From Proteus hauseri ATCC 700826 (GTDB lineage: Bacteria; Pseudomonadota; Gammaproteobacteria; Enterobacterales; Enterobacteriaceae), in NCBI RefSeq assembly GCF_001654965.1, contig NZ_LXEV01000033.1, positions 1 through 60,242 on the forward strand: DNA of 60,242 bases. Direction: 5' to 3'. The translations under genes were made by a program, and so were the position numbers. Below the pieces are notes generated by a model that had not been told where the DNA came from, did not search any database, and saw only the letters and a program-made list of their open reading frames with translations. Shown here one piece after another: positions 29,765 through 39,724 of the stretch. Numbering within the stretch: the stretch's first letter is position 1; every line of letters starts with the position of its first letter.

Positions 29765-30562
29765 ATGGCTATTGTAATCAAGACTGAAGAAGATATTCAA
29801 AAAATGCGCGTCGCAGGTCGCCTTGCGGCAGAAGTTCTTGAAATTATCGCACCGTATGTAAAACCTGGCGTCAACACAGGGGAACTAGACCGTATTTGTC
29901 ACGAACACATTGTAAATGTGCAACAAGCGATTCCAGCTTGCTTAAACTATCATGGTTTTCCCAAATCGGTTTGTATTTCTGTAAATGATGTTATTTGCCA
30001 CGGTATTCCTAGCGAAGATAAAATTCTTAAAGATGGTGATATTGTTAATATCGATGTCACTGTAATTAAAGACGGCTTTCATGGTGATACCTCAAAAATG
30101 TTCATTGTAGGTAAGCCAACTATCCAGGGTGAACGTCTATGTCGTATCACACAAGAAAGCCTTTATCTGGCAATTAAAATGGTAAAACCAGGGATTCGCT
30201 TACGTGAATTAGGTAGAGCTATTCAAAAATTTGTCGAAAGCCATGATTTTTCTGTTGTTCGTGAATACTGTGGTCACGGCATTGGTGAAGGTTTTCATGA
30301 AGAACCACAAGTTCTTCATTACGATGCTGATGACAGTGGTGTTGTGCTACAAAAAGGCATGGCTTTTACTATTGAACCAATGGTAAACACAGGTGATTAC
30401 CGTATTCGCACCATGAAAGATGGCTGGACTGTCAAAACTAAAGATCGTGGCTGGTCTGCACAATATGAACACACACTTGTTGTTACAGATAATGGTTGTG
30501 AAATCATGACGCTACGTAAAGAAGAAGAACCCTTTATTTCTGCCGTATTAGTTAACGAATAA
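29765..30562 (+). CDS. map: Methionine aminopeptidase, type I
   Basis: Map removes the initiator methionine from new proteins. The dimetal ligands are all present at the E. coli positions: Asp97 and Asp108 in NIDVTVIKDGFHGDT, His171 in YCGHGIGEGFHEEP, Glu204 in FTIEPMVNTG and Glu235 in QYEHTLVVT. Length is 265 aa (E. coli 264). It is divergent from rpsB and is followed by a strong terminator before glnD. Confidence 0.98.
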   Translation: MAIVIKTEEDIQKMRVAGRLAAEVLEIIAPYVKPGVNTGELDRICHEHIVNVQQAIPACLNYHGFPKSVCISVNDVICHGIPSEDKILKDGDIVNIDVTVIKDGFHGDTSKMFIVGKPTIQGERLCRITQESLYLAIKMVKPGIRLRELGRAIQKFVESHDFSVVREYCGHGIGEGFHEEPQVLHYDADDSGVVLQKGMAFTIEPMVNTGDYRIRTMKDGWTVKTKDRGWSAQYEHTLVVTDNGCEIMTLRKEEEPFISAVLVNE

Positions 30563-30589
30563 AACACGCCAATACAATATAAAATGTAA

Positions 30590-30626
30590 AAGCGACATAT
30601 TTTTTCGAGATATGTCGCTTTTTTTA
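30590..30626 (+). terminator. Terminator downstream of map
   Basis: An 11-bp stem, AAGCGACATAT / ATATGTCGCTT, is followed by a run of T residues (30619-30626). Confidence 0.93.
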
Positions 30627-30721
30627 TTTTCTTCAGTATGAATTAACAGAATTGCTAGTCAGGTTATCGTTTTCACATTAGTCTTAATATCATAAGCAAA
30701 TATTGAGTAAGAAGACCAACG

Positions 30722-33367
30722 ATGATAATCAAAAATGCATTTCAGGTGCCGCCACCTTCCCCACTTTTGCTAACCGAAAATGAGCTAAATTGCGCTGAGC
30801 TTAAGCTTTCTATTGAACAATTTCAGTTATGGCTTGCTGATGCTTTTCATCATGATGTTGATGTTGCTCTATTACTTCACGCTCGTAGTCATTTTATTGA
30901 TGAACTTTTGATGCAACTTTGTCGACATACAAAATTAGAAAATTACCCTGATCTGACAATCGTGGCTGTTGGTGGCTACGGTAGACAAGAGTTACATCCC
31001 CTTTCTGATATCGACCTGCTTTTTTTAAGTGACGCGCCATTATCACCACAAGCCGCAGATATTGTTAGCAAGCTCATTACATTACTTTGGGATATACGCC
31101 TGGAAGTGGGTGCCAGTGTAAGGACGATGGAAGAATGTCTGCTAGAAGGGCTTTCTGACCTAACCGTTGCAACTAATTTACTCGAAGCGCGGTTTATTTG
31201 TGGTAATCACACACTCTATCAACAACTAATTAATCATATATTTAGCCAAGGTTTTTGGCCATCGCCACTATTTTTTGCCGCAAAAGTTGAAGAACAACAA
31301 CAAAGACACCAACGTTTCCATAGCACTAGTTATAATCTTGAACCTGATATTAAAAGTAGCCCCGGTGGGCTTCGCGATATACATACTCTGATTTGGGTTG
31401 CTCATCGTCATTTTGGTGCCACATCTGTGGCTGAAATGGTTAATTTTGGCTTTTTAACTCCAGCTGAAGGGCAAGAACTTTTAGAGTGCCAATATACTCT
31501 TTGGCGGATCCGTTTTGCACTTCATTTAGTCCTTTCTCGCTATGACAACCGCCTATTATTTGACCGTCAATTAAGCGTTGCACAGCTGTTAAATTACAAG
31601 GGTGAGGGAAACCAACCAGTAGAGAAAATGATGAAGGATTATTATCGAGTAACTCGCCGAGTTAGCGAATTAAACGATATGTTACTTCAACTATTTGATG
31701 AGGCAATTTTAGCATTACAACCTAATGTAAAACCACGCCCACTAGATAGTGAATTTCAACTCCGAGGCACGTTAATCGATGTCATTGATGAAAGCTGTTT
31801 TCTTGATGATCCTGTCGTTATCATGCGTCTGTTCTTACGCATGGCTGAGCATGAAGGGATAACTGGGATTTATTCTACAACGTTACGCCATTTACGTTAT
31901 GCACGCAGACATCTTGTACAGCCTTTATGTGAGTACCCACTAGCAAGACAAGTTTTTATGCAGATACTGCGTCATCCTCGTGCTGTATCAGGTGCTTTTG
32001 TTCCAATGCATAAACACAGTGTATTGGGGGCTTATTTCCCTCAATGGAATAATATTGTTGGTCAAATGCAGTTTGACCTTTTTCACGCATACACTGTTGA
32101 TGAACATACAATCCGTGTTTTACAAAAATTAGAAAGTTTCGCAAACTCAGAAAATCGCGAAAAACACCCACTTTGCGTTGATATTTACCCTAAATTACCA
32201 CAACTTGAGTTATTACGTTTAGCCGCACTATTTCATGATATAGCAAAAGGGCGTCAAGGTGATCACTCGCTCTTAGGTGCGAAAGATATTTGTGATTTTG
32301 CACAGCAACATGGTTTTAACCAGCGTGAAATTGCATTAGTAGAATGGCTTGTTAGTCACCACTTACTTATGTCCGTTACTGCTCAACGTCGCGATATTCA
32401 AGATCCAGATGTTATTTTTCAATTTGCCTCTGAAGTCAACAACGAGAGCCGATTACGCTATTTACTTTGTCTAACCGTTGCTGATATCTGTGCCACTAAC
32501 AGTAGTTTGTGGAATAGCTGGAAACAGAGCCTATTACGAGAACTTTTCCTTTCTACTGAAAACCAGTTACGCCAAGGAATGAAGTCGATTCCTGATTTAC
32601 GTGAACGAATTCGTCATCATCGTATGCAAGCACTAACTATCTTGCAAAAAAAACAGATTGATGAAGAAAAACTTCAAATTGTATGGAACCGTTGTCATGC
32701 TGACTATTTTTTACGTCATACGCCAGAACAACTGGCTTGGCATGGTCAAGCATTAGTTGAACACAACAGCGCAGATCCCATGGTGCTCATTAGCCAAAAA
32801 GCCATACACGGTGGTACCGAAATATTTATTTGGTGTGCTGATAGACCATCACTGTTCGCGTCTGTTGCTGGAGAATTAGATAGGCGTAATCTAAATATTC
32901 ATAATGCCCAAATATTTACTAACCGAGATAATATGGCGATGGATACGTTTGTGGTGTTAGAGCCTAATGGCAAACCACTTACAGTTGATCGATATAACTC
33001 CATTCGCAAAGCACTTATCCAAGTTGTTTCAGCCCCTTATAATTCCAATGCAAAAACGCGCACACTCCCCGCTAAGTTGCGCCATTTTGATGTTCCAACA
33101 AAAATTAATTTTGTTGCCTCACATCATAATAAACGCACCTATATGGAGCTTTTTGCCCGTGATCGCCCAGGTTTATTAGCCATTATAGGTAAAGTGTTTG
33201 CCGATCTTTCCCTTTCATTACATGGCGCTAGAATTACAACTATCGGTGAACGAGTTGAAGACTTTTTTGTTTTAACAGATAGCGAAAATAAAGCACTAAA
33301 TAAAAAAATGAAGGATGAAGTTGCAGAAAGGTTGACAAAAGCCCTAGTTTCAAAGGATAAAATATAG
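30722..33367 (+). CDS. glnD: Bifunctional uridylyltransferase/uridylyl-removing enzyme GlnD
   Basis: GlnD senses glutamine and adds UMP to, or removes it from, PII proteins (GlnB, GlnK), setting the nitrogen response. The N-terminal nucleotidyltransferase domain has [19 protein letters not shown] near residues 80-100. The HD domain for UMP removal shows [17 protein letters not shown] near 500-515. Two ACT domains at the C-terminus (about 700-880) sense glutamine, with [14 protein letters not shown] and [15 protein letters not shown] visible. Length is 881 aa (E. coli 890). dapD follows within 35 bp. Confidence 0.98.
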   Translation: MIIKNAFQVPPPSPLLLTENELNCAELKLSIEQFQLWLADAFHHDVDVALLLHARSHFIDELLMQLCRHTKLENYPDLTIVAVGGYGRQELHPLSDIDLLFLSDAPLSPQAADIVSKLITLLWDIRLEVGASVRTMEECLLEGLSDLTVATNLLEARFICGNHTLYQQLINHIFSQGFWPSPLFFAAKVEEQQQRHQRFHSTSYNLEPDIKSSPGGLRDIHTLIWVAHRHFGATSVAEMVNFGFLTPAEGQELLECQYTLWRIRFALHLVLSRYDNRLLFDRQLSVAQLLNYKGEGNQPVEKMMKDYYRVTRRVSELNDMLLQLFDEAILALQPNVKPRPLDSEFQLRGTLIDVIDESCFLDDPVVIMRLFLRMAEHEGITGIYSTTLRHLRYARRHLVQPLCEYPLARQVFMQILRHPRAVSGAFVPMHKHSVLGAYFPQWNNIVGQMQFDLFHAYTVDEHTIRVLQKLESFANSENREKHPLCVDIYPKLPQLELLRLAALFHDIAKGRQGDHSLLGAKDICDFAQQHGFNQREIALVEWLVSHHLLMSVTAQRRDIQDPDVIFQFASEVNNESRLRYLLCLTVADICATNSSLWNSWKQSLLRELFLSTENQLRQGMKSIPDLRERIRHHRMQALTILQKKQIDEEKLQIVWNRCHADYFLRHTPEQLAWHGQALVEHNSADPMVLISQKAIHGGTEIFIWCADRPSLFASVAGELDRRNLNIHNAQIFTNRDNMAMDTFVVLEPNGKPLTVDRYNSIRKALIQVVSAPYNSNAKTRTLPAKLRHFDVPTKINFVASHHNKRTYMELFARDRPGLLAIIGKVFADLSLSLHGARITTIGERVEDFFVLTDSENKALNKKMKDEVAERLTKALVSKDKI

Positions 33368-33401
33368 AAACCCACGACAATACATATAGGAAATACTATT
33401 G

Positions 33402-34226
33402 ATGCAAGCATTACAATCTATTATCGATAACGCATTTGAACACCGAGCTGATATCACCCCAAATAACGTAGAACTTCATGTTCGTGATGCCATTAATAAC
33501 GTTATTGCACTACTAGATAGCGGAAAGCTACGTGTCGCAGAAAAAATCAATGGTCAGTGGGTAACACATCAATGGTTAAAAAAAGCCGTTTTACTCTCTT
33601 TTCGCATTAATCATAATCAAGTGATTGATGGAAGTGAAAGTCGCTATTTTGATAAAGTACCGATGAAATTTGCAGATTATGACCAAGCTCGATTTGAAAA
33701 AGAGGGGTTCCGTGTTGTTCCTCCTGCCGCTGTTAGACAAGGCGCTTATATCGCTCGCAATACGGTATTAATGCCTTCCTATGTCAATATTGGTGCTTAT
33801 GTTGATGAAGGTAGTATGGTCGATACATGGGCGACAGTGGGATCATGTGCGCAAATTGGTAAAAATGTTCATTTATCTGGTGGTGTAGGTATTGGTGGTG
33901 TATTAGAGCCACTGCAAGCAAACCCAACTATTATTGAAGACAACTGCTTTATTGGTGCACGTTCAGAAATTGTTGAAGGTGTTATTGTTGAAGAAGGTGC
34001 TGTTATTTCAATGGGTGTTTATATTGGCCAAAGCACCAAAATTTATGATCGAGAAACCGGCGAAGTTCATTATGGTCGCGTTCCTGCTGGCTCGGTTGTC
34101 GTTTCTGGTAATTTACCGTCTAAAGATGGCAGCTATAGCCTTTATTGCGCAGTTATTGTGAAAAAAGTAGATGCCAAAACCCGTGGGAAAGTAGGCATTA
34201 ATGAATTGTTAAGAACTATCGACTAA
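33402..34226 (+). CDS. dapD: Tetrahydrodipicolinate N-succinyltransferase
   Basis: DapD transfers succinyl from succinyl-CoA to tetrahydrodipicolinate on the lysine/diaminopimelate pathway. A helical N-terminal domain is followed by a left-handed beta-helix with [20 protein letters not shown] and [17 protein letters not shown] chose the ATG at 33402 (274 aa, the E. coli length), preceded by AGGAA; a TTG one codon upstream extends the frame by a single residue. It follows glnD closely and may be cotranscribed. Confidence 0.98.
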   Translation: MQALQSIIDNAFEHRADITPNNVELHVRDAINNVIALLDSGKLRVAEKINGQWVTHQWLKKAVLLSFRINHNQVIDGSESRYFDKVPMKFADYDQARFEKEGFRVVPPAAVRQGAYIARNTVLMPSYVNIGAYVDEGSMVDTWATVGSCAQIGKNVHLSGGVGIGGVLEPLQANPTIIEDNCFIGARSEIVEGVIVEEGAVISMGVYIGQSTKIYDRETGEVHYGRVPAGSVVVSGNLPSKDGSYSLYCAVIVKKVDAKTRGKVGINELLRTID

Positions 34227-34296
34227 TATAAGAACAGCGGATAGAATTATTTCTGTTCGCTATTCTTTCATTCATCTCTCTGTTAGGTGCCAATAT

Positions 34297-34683
34297 ATGT
34301 ACGATAATTTAAAAAATTTAGGGATCCCGCATCCTGAAGATATTGACCGCTACTCTCTACGCCAAGAAGCTAATAACGATATTCTTAAAATCTATTTTCG
34401 CAAAGATAAAGGCGAGTTTTTTGCTAAAAGCGTAAAGTTTAAATATCCACGCCAACGTAAAACTATTTCTGATGGCCAGTCTGGTCAAGGTTTTAAAGAA
34501 GTAAATGAAATCAACACTAACCTACGTTATGTTATTGAAGAATTAGATAAAATTTGTCAACGTGACCAAGTTGAAGTGGATTTAAAACATAAAATTCTTG
34601 ATGATTTACGTCACCTTGAACATGTTGTTGCTAATAAAATTGCTGAAATTGAAGCTGATTTAGAAAAACTAACTCGTCGTTAA
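34297..34683 (+). CDS. yaeH: Conserved UPF0325 family protein YaeH
   Basis: This is a small cytoplasmic protein of unknown function found in enterobacteria. The sequence [20 protein letters not shown] and the C-terminal [12 protein letters not shown] match E. coli YaeH over its full 128 aa. It is highly charged, with a predicted helical C-terminus. It follows dapD by 70 bp, as in E. coli, and a strong terminator follows. It is the last gene of the first synteny block. Confidence 0.95.
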   Translation: MYDNLKNLGIPHPEDIDRYSLRQEANNDILKIYFRKDKGEFFAKSVKFKYPRQRKTISDGQSGQGFKEVNEINTNLRYVIEELDKICQRDQVEVDLKHKILDDLRHLEHVVANKIAEIEADLEKLTRR

Positions 34684-34740
34684 CAGATTAGATAAAAATT
34701 ATTCTAAGAGTCTAGTTAAAATTATTTTCAGCTCAAAACA

Positions 34741-34788
34741 AAAAATAACGCCACAAATTTAACATCGTTATGCGGCGTTATTTTTTAA
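34741..34788. terminator. Terminator between convergent yaeH and yqcA
   Basis: AAATAACGCC pairs with GGCGTTATTT across a loop that can fold further, with an A-run before it and TTTTTT after it. It can serve both yaeH and the leftward yqcA. Confidence 0.85.
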
Positions 34789-34853
34789 TAAAGTATTATT
34801 TAGCAAGATGTTATTTGAACATTGAGTATTTAAACATTGAGTATTAGCAGATA

Positions 34854-35297
34854 TTAGTTTAATAGCTTAGCCCAGTGTTCTAACCATTCTATAGCAAATA
34901 CTTCAGGCTCTGCGATTTCTATACCATCAATCTTCAATACTTCACCAATGCGTTTTGCTTGATGTTCTTGTAATAGTTCGTCGAATTGCATACCACCGCC
35001 ACAATAATGGTCGTAGCTACTATCGCCCAAAGCAATTAAGCCATAGTTTAAATTAGGCTGATAACCCAAATTATCGCGTAACTCATGATATAACGGTGCG
35101 ATATTATCTGGTAAATCACCTTGACCTGTAGTTGAGGTAATAACTAAAACTGTCGAATATTTTTGCCAATCAGCTAATGTACCGTCTTCATAAACATTGG
35201 CTTGATGTTTATGTTCAATCAAAATACGCTGAGCCTCTTCTGCCACCGCTAATGCGTTGCCGTAAACAGTTCCTACAAAAATGCCAATTTCTGCCAT
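34854..35297 (-). CDS. yqcA: Flavodoxin-like protein YqcA
   Basis: This is a short-chain flavodoxin expected to bind FMN and carry electrons, with an unknown partner. The FMN-phosphate loop is in [18 protein letters not shown] near residues 4-21. The [12 protein letters not shown] and [14 protein letters not shown] loops that hold the isoalloxazine ring are intact. I chose the ATG at 35297 (147 aa; E. coli YqcA 149). It resembles YqcA far more than MioC. In E. coli it follows truC directly; here three genes intervene. Confidence 0.93.
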   Translation of the reverse strand: MAEIGIFVGTVYGNALAVAEEAQRILIEHKHQANVYEDGTLADWQKYSTVLVITSTTGQGDLPDNIAPLYHELRDNLGYQPNLNYGLIALGDSSYDHYCGGGMQFDELLQEHQAKRIGEVLKIDGIEIAEPEVFAIEWLEHWAKLLN

Positions 35298-35380
35298 GAT
35301 ATTCTCGTTCAATAAGTTATACTTTAATACTCAATAACCTCAATTAATAAGATATAAAATTAAAGCTTTCTTCTCAAGCC

Positions 35381-35725
35381 TTATTTATATTTAAAAATAG
35401 AATGTAGAATATTTTTTGTCTGATCGTGTCTGCTATAAATATAATCAAGAATATTTGTTGATAAAGATATATCTTTTATCATGTTGATACTATTAAGTAG
35501 AAAAAATTCTTCGTCAGCAACCCTTACATGTTTTCCGCTTTCTAATTTCCCCCCCCAAGAGCACGTATTAGATAAATATCCTTCTGATTTATTTAAATAT
35601 TCAATTGCGTTATCAATTTTTTCTTTATCTTTATTTAAATCATTGAGTGTTCTTTCATGCTTAATTGGAAAGAAAAATTTATACACATATGATAAAACAC
35701 CTTCAACCCTATATTTTATTTTCAA
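35381..35725 (-). CDS. Hypothetical protein, AT-rich, second gene of an accessory pair
   Basis: I do not recognise this 114-aa protein. It is basic near the N-terminus (KIKYRVEG, then a YVYKFFFPIKHER aromatic stretch that might touch a membrane). A charged helical region (LNDLNKDKEKIDNAIEYLNKSEG) follows, then a single CSWGGKLESG segment, and it has no signal peptide. The frame opens with TTG, preceded by AAGTGA, and overlaps the end of the upstream gene by 17 bp in another frame, so coupled translation is likely. Base composition matches its partner and is far more AT-rich than yqcA. Confidence 0.6.
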   Translation of the reverse strand: MKIKYRVEGVLSYVYKFFFPIKHERTLNDLNKDKEKIDNAIEYLNKSEGYLSNTCSWGGKLESGKHVRVADEEFFLLNSINMIKDISLSTNILDYIYSRHDQTKNILHSIFKYK

Positions 35726-37046
35726 TCACTTTAGATAAATCATTAAGTTTATTTTTAAGCTCAATGGTATCTTTTATTTTTAAAAAAAATTTACAATTAA
35801 GTTTTATCCTATCAATATAGATTCTAAAATTTACATTATACTCTGATAAATTGTTTTTTTGTTTTTCTATTTCATTTATATTATTTAAAAACTCTTTAAA
35901 CTTATCTTCTAATTTTTTAGTTTCAGTAAAAAATTTATTATATTTCTCTTTCTTACCATTGATATCATTATTGTCATTTTTTTCATTGAGAATACCAACT
36001 GCCTCATTGTGTTGTTTTAATACTATTGCCAATATTTCAATTTTATATTTTCTACCTGTTTCACTACTTTCACTTAATTCAAACAAGCTACTTTTAAAGA
36101 AATCAATAATATTATTACTATTTTTTATATATTTTTTATCACATTCAAAAAAATCACTATAATACAGATATCCTAAATTTTCATTGTAAATTTTAAAAAT
36201 TTCATTAAAAATAGGAATATAACTCTCTACCTCATGCTTAATTTCATTGATACGATTTATCTTTTTTAATATTTTTTCATCTAGAACTTTATTATTAGGT
36301 AATTCTTTTGGCTTGATATTGTTATTTTCTTCATTAAAACTAAGACTAGCTTTTAAATTTAATATTGAAAACTGACTATTTAACGATATAATTCCATTAG
36401 GAAAAATATCTTTTTTGTTATCAACTGAATCAATTATTTCTGTTATATTTTTTTTATTAAAAAAGTTAATGATTTTATTATTAATAAACTCAACATTTAT
36501 TTTATCACTAATAGAGCTAGCTAAGTTTAAGATGGAGGAAATTAATTTATCTTTTTTTGAAAAGAATAAACTAACCTCTTTATTGTTATCATTAATTAAT
36601 TTATTCAATAAAACAGATGATTTTGTATAATGATAGAGTTTATTTAAAATATTCGAAAAATCACTTAATTTATTTATATCTTTTATTAACACTTTATTTT
36701 CATCTGGCGTGAAAAAATTAATCATCTCCTTATCTCTTAAAAAGCTTGTTATTTTATCATTATGTTTTCCATTCTCTCTAATATAATCAGAAATAGCATT
36801 TTCTATTTTATTTTTTAAATCATTAATTATGATACTATCGATATAAAGAGTCGAGTCATTATCTTTAAAAATAAAAAATTTATTATTTTCATTTATTTTA
36901 TTTGTTATACAATTATCAGTATTAGCACAAAAACTTATATTTTCAGTTAATAAAAAATAAATTTTATTTTTATTAATCTTATTAGTATCATTGGAGCTCA
37001 AACATTCATACAAATCAGTATAAGAAACACTTGTTACATTACTCAT
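35709..37046 (-). CDS. Hypothetical coiled-coil protein, extremely AT-rich, accessory
   Basis: I do not recognise this protein. The start at 37046 (445 aa, MSNVTSVSYTDLYECLSS) has an AAGG site about 12 bases upstream; a longer frame from 37076 adds 10 residues. It is rich in Asn, Lys, Ile and Asp. It has long amphipathic stretches, notably about residues 250-430, that suggest coiled coils. No signal peptide, membrane helix or catalytic motif is visible. I counted 8 G/C in the 60 bases 36421-36480, far below neighbouring genes, which suggests recent transfer. It overlaps the next gene and lies between the ptsG terminator and yqcA. An effector or toxin with a small partner is a guess only. Confidence 0.72.
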   Translation of the reverse strand: MSNVTSVSYTDLYECLSSNDTNKINKNKIYFLLTENISFCANTDNCITNKINENNKFFIFKDNDSTLYIDSIIINDLKNKIENAISDYIRENGKHNDKITSFLRDKEMINFFTPDENKVLIKDINKLSDFSNILNKLYHYTKSSVLLNKLINDNNKEVSLFFSKKDKLISSILNLASSISDKINVEFINNKIINFFNKKNITEIIDSVDNKKDIFPNGIISLNSQFSILNLKASLSFNEENNNIKPKELPNNKVLDEKILKKINRINEIKHEVESYIPIFNEIFKIYNENLGYLYYSDFFECDKKYIKNSNNIIDFFKSSLFELSESSETGRKYKIEILAIVLKQHNEAVGILNEKNDNNDINGKKEKYNKFFTETKKLEDKFKEFLNNINEIEKQKNNLSEYNVNFRIYIDRIKLNCKFFLKIKDTIELKNKLNDLSKVIENKI

Positions 37047-37144
37047 AAATATTAATACCTTATTATTACAAAGCAAAAATAATAATAGATATTAGTGATT
37101 TTTTATTTCAAATAATAAGCAATAAATGATAAATGATAATAACA

Positions 37145-37182
37145 AAAAAAGTACCACAATAATTTAATTGTGGTACTTTTTT
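37145..37182 (-). terminator. Terminator downstream of ptsG
   Basis: A 14-bp perfect stem (37147-37160 with 37167-37180, core GTACCACAAT / ATTGTGGTAC) has a 6-nt loop and is flanked by A and T runs on both sides. It separates ptsG from the AT-rich gene pair. Confidence 0.93.
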
Positions 37183-37202
37183 ATATTTAAAATAAAAATA
37201 TA

Positions 37203-38648
37203 TTATTTAGTCGTATCCAAAGATCGCATATATTCATCCATATCTGTTTTTAAATTATCAGACTTAGGACCAAAGATTGCTTGAACACCAGAACCGACCA
37301 CTACGACACCTGCTGCTCCCAGTTTTTTCAAACCTTCACGATCAACCTTTTCAATATCTTTTACACCAATACGTAAACGTGTAATACACGCATCCAAGTT
37401 CGTAATATTATCTTTTCCGCCAAAAGCAGTGACTAAAGACTGCCCCATAGCACTTGTATCGGCTTGTTGAGTATTTTTATCTTCAACTTCACGACCAGGT
37501 GTTTTCAGATTTAATTTCACAATAAGGAAACGGAAAATAGTGTAATAAGTTGCAGCATAGAGTAAGCCAATAATTGGGAACAGATAAAGCTTGCTACTGT
37601 TGCCACTTAAAACGATAAAATCAATTAAACCATGAGAGAAACTAGTACCATCACGCATACCTAATAAAATACAAATCACAAATGCTAAACCAGCCAAAAT
37701 AGCGTGAATAACATAAAGAATAGGCGCAACAAACATAAATGAGAATTCGATAGGCTCAGTGATCCCGGTTAAGAAAGCAGTTAATGCCGCCGAAATCATG
37801 ATACCACCGACTTTTAAACGATTTTCAGGTCGTGCTGTATGCCAAATAGCAATTGCTGCCGCAGGTAAACCAAACATCTTGAATAAGAAACCACCTGATA
37901 ACATACCCGCAGTTGGGTCACCAGCCATATAACGAGGAATATCACCGTGGAAAACTTGCCCTGCACTATTTACATACTCACCAACTTGCATTTGGAATGG
38001 TACATTCCAGATATGATGTAAGCCAAATGGCACTAATCCACGCTCTACAACACCATAAATACCAAAGGCTACAGCTGGATTTTGGTAAGCAGCCCATTCA
38101 GAAAAACGTTGGATAGCTGTACCGATAGGTGGCCAAATAAAAGCCAAAATAACGCCAACAAAAATTGCAATTAAACCCGAAATAATAGGCACAAAACGTT
38201 TTCCAGCAAAGAATCCTAAATATTCAGGTAATTTAATACGGTAAAAACGATTAAACATTGAAGCTGCAATAACACCAGCAATAATACCACCTAAAACACC
38301 AGTATCTGTTAAGTGTTGTGCTTCAATATCCGCAGCTGAAAACCCAAGAACCCACGGTGCAACTACAGTCATGGTTTTAGACATAATGCCGTAAGCAACA
38401 ACCGAAGCAAGTGCTGATACACCATCGTTGTTGGTAAATCCTAATGCAACACCAATGGCGAAAATAAGTGGCATATTAGAGAAAACGGAACCACCCGCTT
38501 CAGCCATTACTTGAGAAACAGATGTAGGGATCCACGAAAGATCCGCAGAACCAACCCCTAATAAAATACCGGCAATGGGCAGTACAGATACCGGTAACAT
38601 CAAGGATTTTCCGATTTTTTGTAAAACAACAAATAAGTTTTTAAACAT
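37203..38648 (-). CDS. ptsG: Glucose-specific PTS enzyme IIBC
   Basis: PtsG imports and phosphorylates glucose using phosphate from EIIA-Glc. The N-terminal IIC domain (about 1-385) has some ten membrane segments and the signatures [28 protein letters not shown] and [12 protein letters not shown]. The C-terminal IIB domain has the phosphorylated Cys in [10 protein letters not shown] near residue 411. It ends 481 residues in, close to E. coli PtsG (477). It lies between truC and the AT-rich pair, unlike in E. coli, where ptsG is elsewhere. An Mlc-like palindrome and a possible CRP site lie upstream. Confidence 0.96.
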   Translation of the reverse strand: MFKNLFVVLQKIGKSLMLPVSVLPIAGILLGVGSADLSWIPTSVSQVMAEAGGSVFSNMPLIFAIGVALGFTNNDGVSALASVVAYGIMSKTMTVVAPWVLGFSAADIEAQHLTDTGVLGGIIAGVIAASMFNRFYRIKLPEYLGFFAGKRFVPIISGLIAIFVGVILAFIWPPIGTAIQRFSEWAAYQNPAVAFGIYGVVERGLVPFGLHHIWNVPFQMQVGEYVNSAGQVFHGDIPRYMAGDPTAGMLSGGFLFKMFGLPAAAIAIWHTARPENRLKVGGIMISAALTAFLTGITEPIEFSFMFVAPILYVIHAILAGLAFVICILLGMRDGTSFSHGLIDFIVLSGNSSKLYLFPIIGLLYAATYYTIFRFLIVKLNLKTPGREVEDKNTQQADTSAMGQSLVTAFGGKDNITNLDACITRLRIGVKDIEKVDREGLKKLGAAGVVVVGSGVQAIFGPKSDNLKTDMDEYMRSLDTTK

Positions 38649-38747
38649 CGAGCAGACTCCCGGAGTGTGGCTTGTATGTATTATTGGTTTTTTAATTATA
38701 TGTACTAGTGTGGGTTAATCTCATTAACTTATCTTATGATAAGCTCT

Positions 38748-38772
38748 ATTTATTTTACATCATAAAATAAAT
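38748..38772. promoter_or_regulatory. Mlc/NagC-like operator upstream of ptsG
   Basis: A perfect 10-bp inverted repeat, ATTTATTTTA (38748-38757) and TAAAATAAAT (38763-38772), flanks the 5-bp centre CATCA. Mlc and NagC, ROK-family repressors, bind A/T-rich dyads of the TTATTTT-N-AAAATAA kind, and ptsG is the classic Mlc target. It lies 100 bp upstream of the ptsG start codon. The assignment is inferred from form and context. Confidence 0.65.
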
Positions 38773-38785
38773 CATCAGTTGAATA

Positions 38786-38801
38786 GTTGATAGCTGTCAC
38801 G
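38786..38801. promoter_or_regulatory. Possible CRP site upstream of ptsG
   Basis: GTTGA-TAGCTG-TCACG matches the CRP consensus TGTGA-N6-TCACA at 7 of 10 defined positions, including TGA and TCAC. Its position, just upstream of the Mlc-like palindrome, suits activation of ptsG by cAMP-CRP as in E. coli. Confidence 0.45.
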
Positions 38802-38948
38802 TTTCAAAACATACGGTTTTATCAATTTAAATAATTATATATTTTACAAATAATTAGAAATAAATTTAATTTGCGCAATCCATCAAGACTTATATAAACA
38901 AACCTTGATGGTCACGAAAGGAAAGGGGTAGTAACGCGGTGCAACAAA
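38802..38948. other. AT-rich remainder of the truC-ptsG gap
   Basis: No gene is seen. Together with 38649-38801 this is the 300-bp regulatory space between truC and ptsG. It contains no U-tailed hairpin that I can identify for truC. Confidence 0.4.
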
Positions 38949-39713
38949 TTAAAAGTGGCAAGCTAAATCATCGCCATATTGTTCTAATTCTGGCCTTAAT
39001 CCACGCCAGCCAAATTGGTTGATCAAATGCTGCCAAGGTAGATCCCATTTAGCTGTTAAATTGAGCGCCTGTCCTGTTATTGGATGAGTTAAGTTTAGAT
39101 GGCTTGCGTGTAACATCAAGCGATGGGATTGAAAATTATTTACTACACCTCGGTTTTGTCGCAAGTCACCATGAGCAGTATCACCAATAATAGGGTGGCG
39201 AATATGAGACATATGCCGACGTAACTGATGTTTACGTCCGGTTTCTGGACGTAATTCAAGCAAACTAAAACGAGAGGTAAGATAACGACCTATAGCAACA
39301 TCTTTTTCAACTATTGCTAAAGGTTGGCAATGAGTCACACATTTTTGAATTTGCGCTGGTTGTGTAGCAAATTTATCAGCAATTTTATCGAGTTCTTCAA
39401 TCAGAGGGCTATCTATCACGGATGCTTCTTCAACATAACCCCGAACGACTGCATGATAAATCTTTTCTGTTTTATGCTGTTCAAAATATTGAGAAAGTTG
39501 TCTTGCAACATCAGAAGAAAGCGCCATCAGTAAAACACCCGAAGTAGGCCGGTCAAGACGATGCACAGGAAAAACATGTTGCCCTATTTGATCCCTTAAT
39601 GTTTGCATCACAAAGACAGTTTCATGCCTATCGAGCCAACTACGGTGAACAAGCCATCCAGCGGGTTTATTCACCGCAACAAGGTATTCATCTTGATAAA
39701 TAATATCTAGCAT
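38949..39713 (-). CDS. truC: tRNA pseudouridine(65) synthase
   Basis: TruC makes pseudouridine at position 65 in tRNA-Ile and tRNA-Asp. This RsuA/RluA-family enzyme has the catalytic Asp in VHRLDRPTSGVLL near residue 54 and the RPETGRKHQLRRHMSHIRHPI motif. The opening MLDIIYQDEYLVAVNKPAGW and WLVHRSWLDRHE match E. coli TruC rather than RluA, RluC or RluD. Length is 254 aa. It follows yqcC by 11 bp, as in E. coli. Confidence 0.96.
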   Translation of the reverse strand: MLDIIYQDEYLVAVNKPAGWLVHRSWLDRHETVFVMQTLRDQIGQHVFPVHRLDRPTSGVLLMALSSDVARQLSQYFEQHKTEKIYHAVVRGYVEEASVIDSPLIEELDKIADKFATQPAQIQKCVTHCQPLAIVEKDVAIGRYLTSRFSLLELRPETGRKHQLRRHMSHIRHPIIGDTAHGDLRQNRGVVNNFQSHRLMLHASHLNLTHPITGQALNLTAKWDLPWQHLINQFGWRGLRPELEQYGDDLACHF

Positions 39714-39724
39714 CTTCTACCTTA

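Noticed and set aside
29583-29777. 64-codon frame upstream of map.
   Set aside because: No ribosome site or family resemblance. It covers the map promoter and overlaps the map start in another frame.
34854-35297. Flavodoxin gene considered as mioC.
   Set aside because: The sequence ([26 protein letters not shown]) matches YqcA better, and its syntenic partners truC, yqcC and syd are nearby.
35709-37046. The AT-rich coiled-coil gene considered as a pore-forming alpha-xenorhabdolysin/YaxA-type toxin subunit.
   Set aside because: It lacks the hydrophobic helix pair of those toxins, its small partner is far too short to be the B subunit, and no convincing motif match is seen.
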